The notes under the pieces were generated by a model. That model made no database searches, was not told the origin of the DNA, and saw only the letters and a list, made by a program, of their open reading frames with translations. Below, one piece after another: positions 27,818-30,993 of a stretch of DNA of 30,993 nucleotides. A program made the translations under genes and the position numbers. This stretch comes from Nemertoderma westbladi (Eukaryota > Xenacoelomorpha > Nemertodermatida > Nemertodermatidae), in the NCBI GenBank assembly GCA_032718475.1, contig JAUCBJ010006390.1:1-30993 (forward strand), given 5' to 3'. Every line of letters starts with the position of its first letter. Position 1 is the stretch's first letter.

Positions 27818-28909
27818 AATATTTATATAGCGCCTTTCCTAAATTAAGAGCAAGGCGCATGGCACTGTTAAAATGTAGGATTGCTAAAAAATTAGATAAA
27901 AACAGTTTAATTAAAAACGGACATTGATAACATCGTGTGAATATGATTATGCAGATTTACTCATACTCCAGGTGGAAGTAGTGTGTTTTTAGCCTCGACT
28001 TAAAAACCGCGATGGTTGGTGATTGTCGAACGTTGATTGGCAGTTTGTTCCAAATAGTCGGGGCAGCAACTGAGAAAGCGCGCTTGCCGTAGTGCACCAT
28101 GTTGAATCTAGGGATCACCAGCAGTTCGTAGTGGGATGACCTCAGTGACCGGGAGGGCGTGTAGGGTGACAGTAGATCTCGCAGATATACTGGTGCTGTT
28201 CCATTCAGACACTTGTAGGTAATCATCGCAATTTTATAGTCTATCCGACGTTGCACTGGAAGCCAATGTAGTCGCATTAGTACAGGGGTCATTCGTTGCC
28301 TGTCACTTTTCTTGAGACCAACTAAAAGACGCGCCGCACAGTTCTGCACATATTGTAGCTTTTTAATGGAATCAGTCGGAAGACCGTAATAAAAGGAGTT
28401 GCAGTTGTCCAATTTACTTGTGATAACCGCATGAATCAAAATCTCAAGATTGTCTTTGGATAAATAGCGCTTAATTTTTCCAAGATTCCTGAGGTGATAG
28501 AATGCTTCTCTGACAGTAATTCCAATGTGCTTGCGGAGTGTCAGATGAGAATCGATTTCAACACCGATATTACGCGCAGTTGCGCTACAACCAATAGTCT
28601 CGGAACCGATTATCACGTGCGGGGATTCAACTTGTTTACCGAATTGCGACTGCAGCATGACCACTTTAGTCTTATCTGAGTTCATCTTTAAAAGATGTGA
28701 GTCCATCCATGCTCGAACTTCGGAAAGGCACTTTTCAGTGATATCCACTGCATCATTCAGGTTTGATTTCTTAAATGTTATGTATATTTGAGTATCATCT
28801 GCGTAGAGATGTAGGGACAGTCCGTATTTCCTTATCACATTTGCGAGTGAACGTGTATAAATAGTAAATAGTATTGGGCGAAGTACTGATCCTTGTGGGA
28901 GGCTGTATC
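27818..28909 (-). mobile_element. CR1/L2-like LINE, 3' half (RT C-terminal part and 3' UTR)
   Basis: The minus-strand ORF runs from 28909 to TAA at 27957. It begins at [12 protein letters not shown] and holds the catalytic LYADDTQIY (28792-28806), the thumb, and the conserved tail [51 protein letters not shown] and [10 protein letters not shown]. This order is characteristic of CR1/L2-group LINEs. The G before PILF reads R instead of the usual G. After the stop, about 140 bp of 3' UTR ends with a stem-loop and an AAT/ATT simple repeat. The 5' half lies at 29812-30480, beyond a DNA-transposon insertion. Confidence 0.88.
27830..27858 (-). repeat. 3'-terminal stem-loop of the CR1/L2-like LINE
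   Basis: GCGCCTT (27830-27836) pairs with AAGGCGC (27852-27858) around a 15-nt loop, next to TATTTATATA and a trinucleotide repeat. A stem at the 3' end of the RNA is where the RT of several LINE groups recognises its template; I have seen the ATATAGCGCCTTTC motif often in invertebrate LINE ends. Confidence 0.65.
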
Positions 28910-29811
28910 CCAGGTTGGAATTCATGCATGAGCGCGCAGGTACGCTTTGTTGTTTTGAAATCACCGCGCACCTGAAATTGGCTCGTCGCGCACCTCATCA
29001 TCATCCAAACAAAATCGCGCAACTCATATCATGCATATCTCAAAAAATCGCACAGTTCATAAGAACAATCTTACATTGCTATTTTACAAGTTTGAGCGTT
29101 TTAAGCTTATCTTTACGTCTGTCTGTTGGCTGTACGTTGAATCTAGGCTTACATAATAAATGTAATTTTTGCAACATCAAAATTGTTAATATTAAAATAT
29201 ATTTTTTTAATCCACTACTATGGTGGCCCATCGCGCTCACTGCTTTTATAACAGAAAATATTATTTTAGATTACAAACAAAGCATGTAATTTCAAAAAAA
29301 CGAATATTGAAATAGGTAGGTACCAGTCTGCCAGTAATAATTTGTATAGGCCTACCTAACAATTAGGCTTAAACATACAGTTGGCTTATAATTAAGTCAT
29401 ACTTATAATACATTGTTACTTTCTGACTTTACCTGTTTACTAACGTAACATCGGCATAGCATAGACCTAATAACAATACAACAATAGAGTATTGTAGTTA
29501 AAATAAATAGACAAATTCAGCTCCGGTTGCCGGTATTACAGTATTACTGTATTATGGTGAAGTGATTTGACTGTTTGAAGAATTGGAAATGAGAAACTAA
29601 TGCGAGCGAAGCGAGCGAAATTTTTTTGTGTATTTTCGTGATTTCAATTAATTTGTGGTGCGCATCAGAGGCAGAGCTGCGCGCTGAGGCGCAACGCGCA
29701 CCTGTCTCACCCGAACGAGCACCTGTCTCACCCAAACGCGCAACGCGCATCTGGTTTGCGGTCATTCGCGCAGGTACGCGTCCGAGTTTTGCAGCATGAA
29801 TTCCAACCTGG
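28910..29811. mobile_element. 902-bp hAT-like non-autonomous DNA transposon inside the LINE
   Basis: Terminal inverted repeats CCAGGTTGGAATTCATGC at both ends, flanked by an 8-bp direct repeat GCTGTATC (28902-28909 and 29812-29819). An 8-bp duplication is typical of hAT transposases. Both subterminal regions are rich in GCGCACCTG/GCGCAGGT words, including a repeated GCACCTGTCTCACCC near 29698-29735, likely transposase-binding sites. The centre is AT-rich and has no transposase, so movement needed one supplied in trans. Confidence 0.88.
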
Positions 29812-30480
29812 GCTGTATCTTAATTGCTGAGGTTGAGAATATGAGTTGTTAATGCGTACTTGTTGTGAGCGGCCCGACAAGTAGGATCGAAAACAATCTA
29901 GTGCTGTCCCTGCAATGCCGATCTCATGTTCCAGAGTATTTAATAAGATACTGTGTTCGACAGTATCAAATGCAGCACTGAGATCGAGCGTTATTAACAG
30001 TACTGCACAACCATCATCAATTCCCCTCAGAATCTCATCGTTGACCCTAAGGAGTGCAGTTTCGGTTCCGTGGAATGGTCTATAGGCACTTTGCATAGGC
30101 TCGTGTAGATTATGTAAGTTCAGATGGAGCATCAGTTGGTTTGCAACAGCTTTTTCAACTAACTTCGAAATGAACAAGAGGTTTGAAACAGGTCTAAAAT
30201 TTTTCAGTATCTCGGGGTCAAGGTGTAGGTAGCTTCTTGATAATGGGATTGAGCACAGCTTCTTTAAATAATGATGGAAATGTTGCAGTTGTGAGTGATA
30301 ATTAATTATCATTGTAATGACACTTAAGAGAGTTGTAAGGTATTGCTTCACAATGTGTAGGGAGTGGATCACGGGGACTGGATTTGGGTTTTGAATCTTT
30401 GATAAGCTTGGCAACATCATCAGTTGATATTTCCTCGAAGTGATCAAGTTTTGGTACTGAAAAAGAGAATCATCAAGCAT
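29812..30480 (-). mobile_element. CR1/L2-like LINE, 5' half (RT N-terminal part)
   Basis: The minus strand reads the first RT blocks: FRPVSNLLFISKLVEKAV, LHEPMQSAYRP and LITLDLSAAFDTVEH (first catalytic Asp), then DCFRSYLSGRSQQV. Upstream of about 30230 the frame becomes disturbed (HIVKQYLTTLLSVITMIIN is recognisable). No endonuclease is seen, so the element is 5'-truncated near 30480. Leaving the DNA transposon and one target copy out of account, the frame is in register with 27957-28909, so the RT was continuous when the transposon entered. Confidence 0.83.
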
Positions 30481-30993
30481 TTAGCATCAAGCATTTAGAG
30501 TTAGACTGATAGACAAGAAATTGAGGGAGTGCAAGAATGCAGGATAGTTTATTGAGGTGAAGCAAATAAGATAAATCGCATTCTGCTCTACCTCAATATC
30601 TAATGGCTAATGTTATGTTATGTTATTTATATTAATGTAATTAAAATTGTTATTTTAAACTCGTCTACATTTAATTGACTTAAATCTGTAGCCTATTAAT
30701 TTAATTTATAGCACTACGTTCGTATTTTTTATGTATATAACAATTACTTACCGGTAATTTTAATTTTATGGAAACATTTTTTAAACTCGTTTACATTTGA
30801 TTTTACTTAGTTGACTTATTCTGTATTAATTTTAATTCAGTAATTTATAGCGCCACGTTCGTATTTTTTATGTATATAACAATTACCGGTACTCGTTAAC
30901 CTGTTAACATTTGTTTTTTACTTAATTGCCTTAATCTGCTAAGGTCGTAATCTATTTATAAGAGCCGACGTGACGTCTCTACAGAAATAAGGG
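30481..30993. repeat. AT-rich flank with a tandem repeat of about 125 bp
   Basis: Two adjacent copies start near 30654 and 30780 (TTTAAACTCGTCTACATTT and TTTAAACTCGTTTACATTT) and share CGTTCGTATTTTTTATGTAT followed by ATAACAATTAC. A third, partial copy starts near 30890 (ACTCGTTAACCTGTTAACAT). The first 170 bp (30481-30650) hold nothing recognisable. Confidence 0.7.

Noticed and set aside
29544-29765. Small minus-strand protein with repeated GETGAR
   Set aside because: It lies in the subterminal repeats of the hAT-like element, and the repetition comes from transposase-binding-type DNA motifs.
1-30993. A new multi-gene defence or biosynthetic system
   Set aside because: Apart from SRCAP and HNRNPL, every coding stretch I could interpret is a transposon remnant; no other cluster of cooperating genes is present.

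Overview
This is animal nuclear DNA: interrupted protein-coding genes with a GT-AG intron, AT-rich intergenic sequence, and several superposed generations of retrotransposons and DNA transposons. The transposon mix (non-LTR elements with an AP-type endonuclease, a CR1/L2-like LINE, a Ty3/gypsy-like pol, a tRNA-derived SINE, hAT-like and other non-autonomous DNA elements), together with the frequent palindrome AGGCCT, suggests a marine invertebrate, possibly an invertebrate deuterostome. That placement is inference. Nothing bacterial, and no operon, CRISPR array or defence locus, is present. Two host genes are recognisable, both on the minus strand. SRCAP (about 9.7 kb down to 0.64 kb) encodes the Swr1-type ATPase of the complex that exchanges H2A.Z into nucleosomes. 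HNRNPL (26.6 to 24.9 kb) encodes a four-RRM splicing regulator whose 5' exon is not recognised here. I see no sign that the two genes work together; they are neighbours separated by about 15 kb of transposon debris. Layout, left to right. 1-636: AT-rich flank downstream of SRCAP. 637-3439: SRCAP second large exon (second ATPase lobe, acidic and coiled region, AT-hook, low-complexity tail with frame changes). 3440-5796: SRCAP intron, holding a retroelement fragment, a 31-base C run and a dispersed repeat. 5797-9686: SRCAP first coding exon (HSA domain, a 14-residue repeat array, first ATPase lobe). 9810-11395: three families of terminal-inverted-repeat DNA elements, one nested in another. 11.4-13.5 kb: low-complexity, unassigned sequence. 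13.58-16.55 kb: decayed Ty3/gypsy-like pol and a probable 3' LTR. 16.6-17.2 kb: fragments of another integrase and of a LINE. 17.5-21.7 kb: one LINE on the plus strand, split by a second LINE inserted on the minus strand, with a 48-bp target duplication. 22.6-23.95 kb: a further LINE fragment carrying its own small insertion, a second RT fragment and a SINE. 24.9-26.6 kb: HNRNPL. 27.8-30.5 kb: a CR1/L2-like LINE split by a 902-bp hAT-like element with an 8-bp target duplication. 30.65-30.99 kb: a tandem repeat. The most informative part of the window is its insertion chronology. In two places the interrupted reading frame resumes in register when the insert and one target copy are ignored, so the order of events can be read directly. 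I did not find a convincing new molecular system. The oddest host-gene features are the 14-residue repeat array inside SRCAP and the poly-C 3' splice site of its intron.
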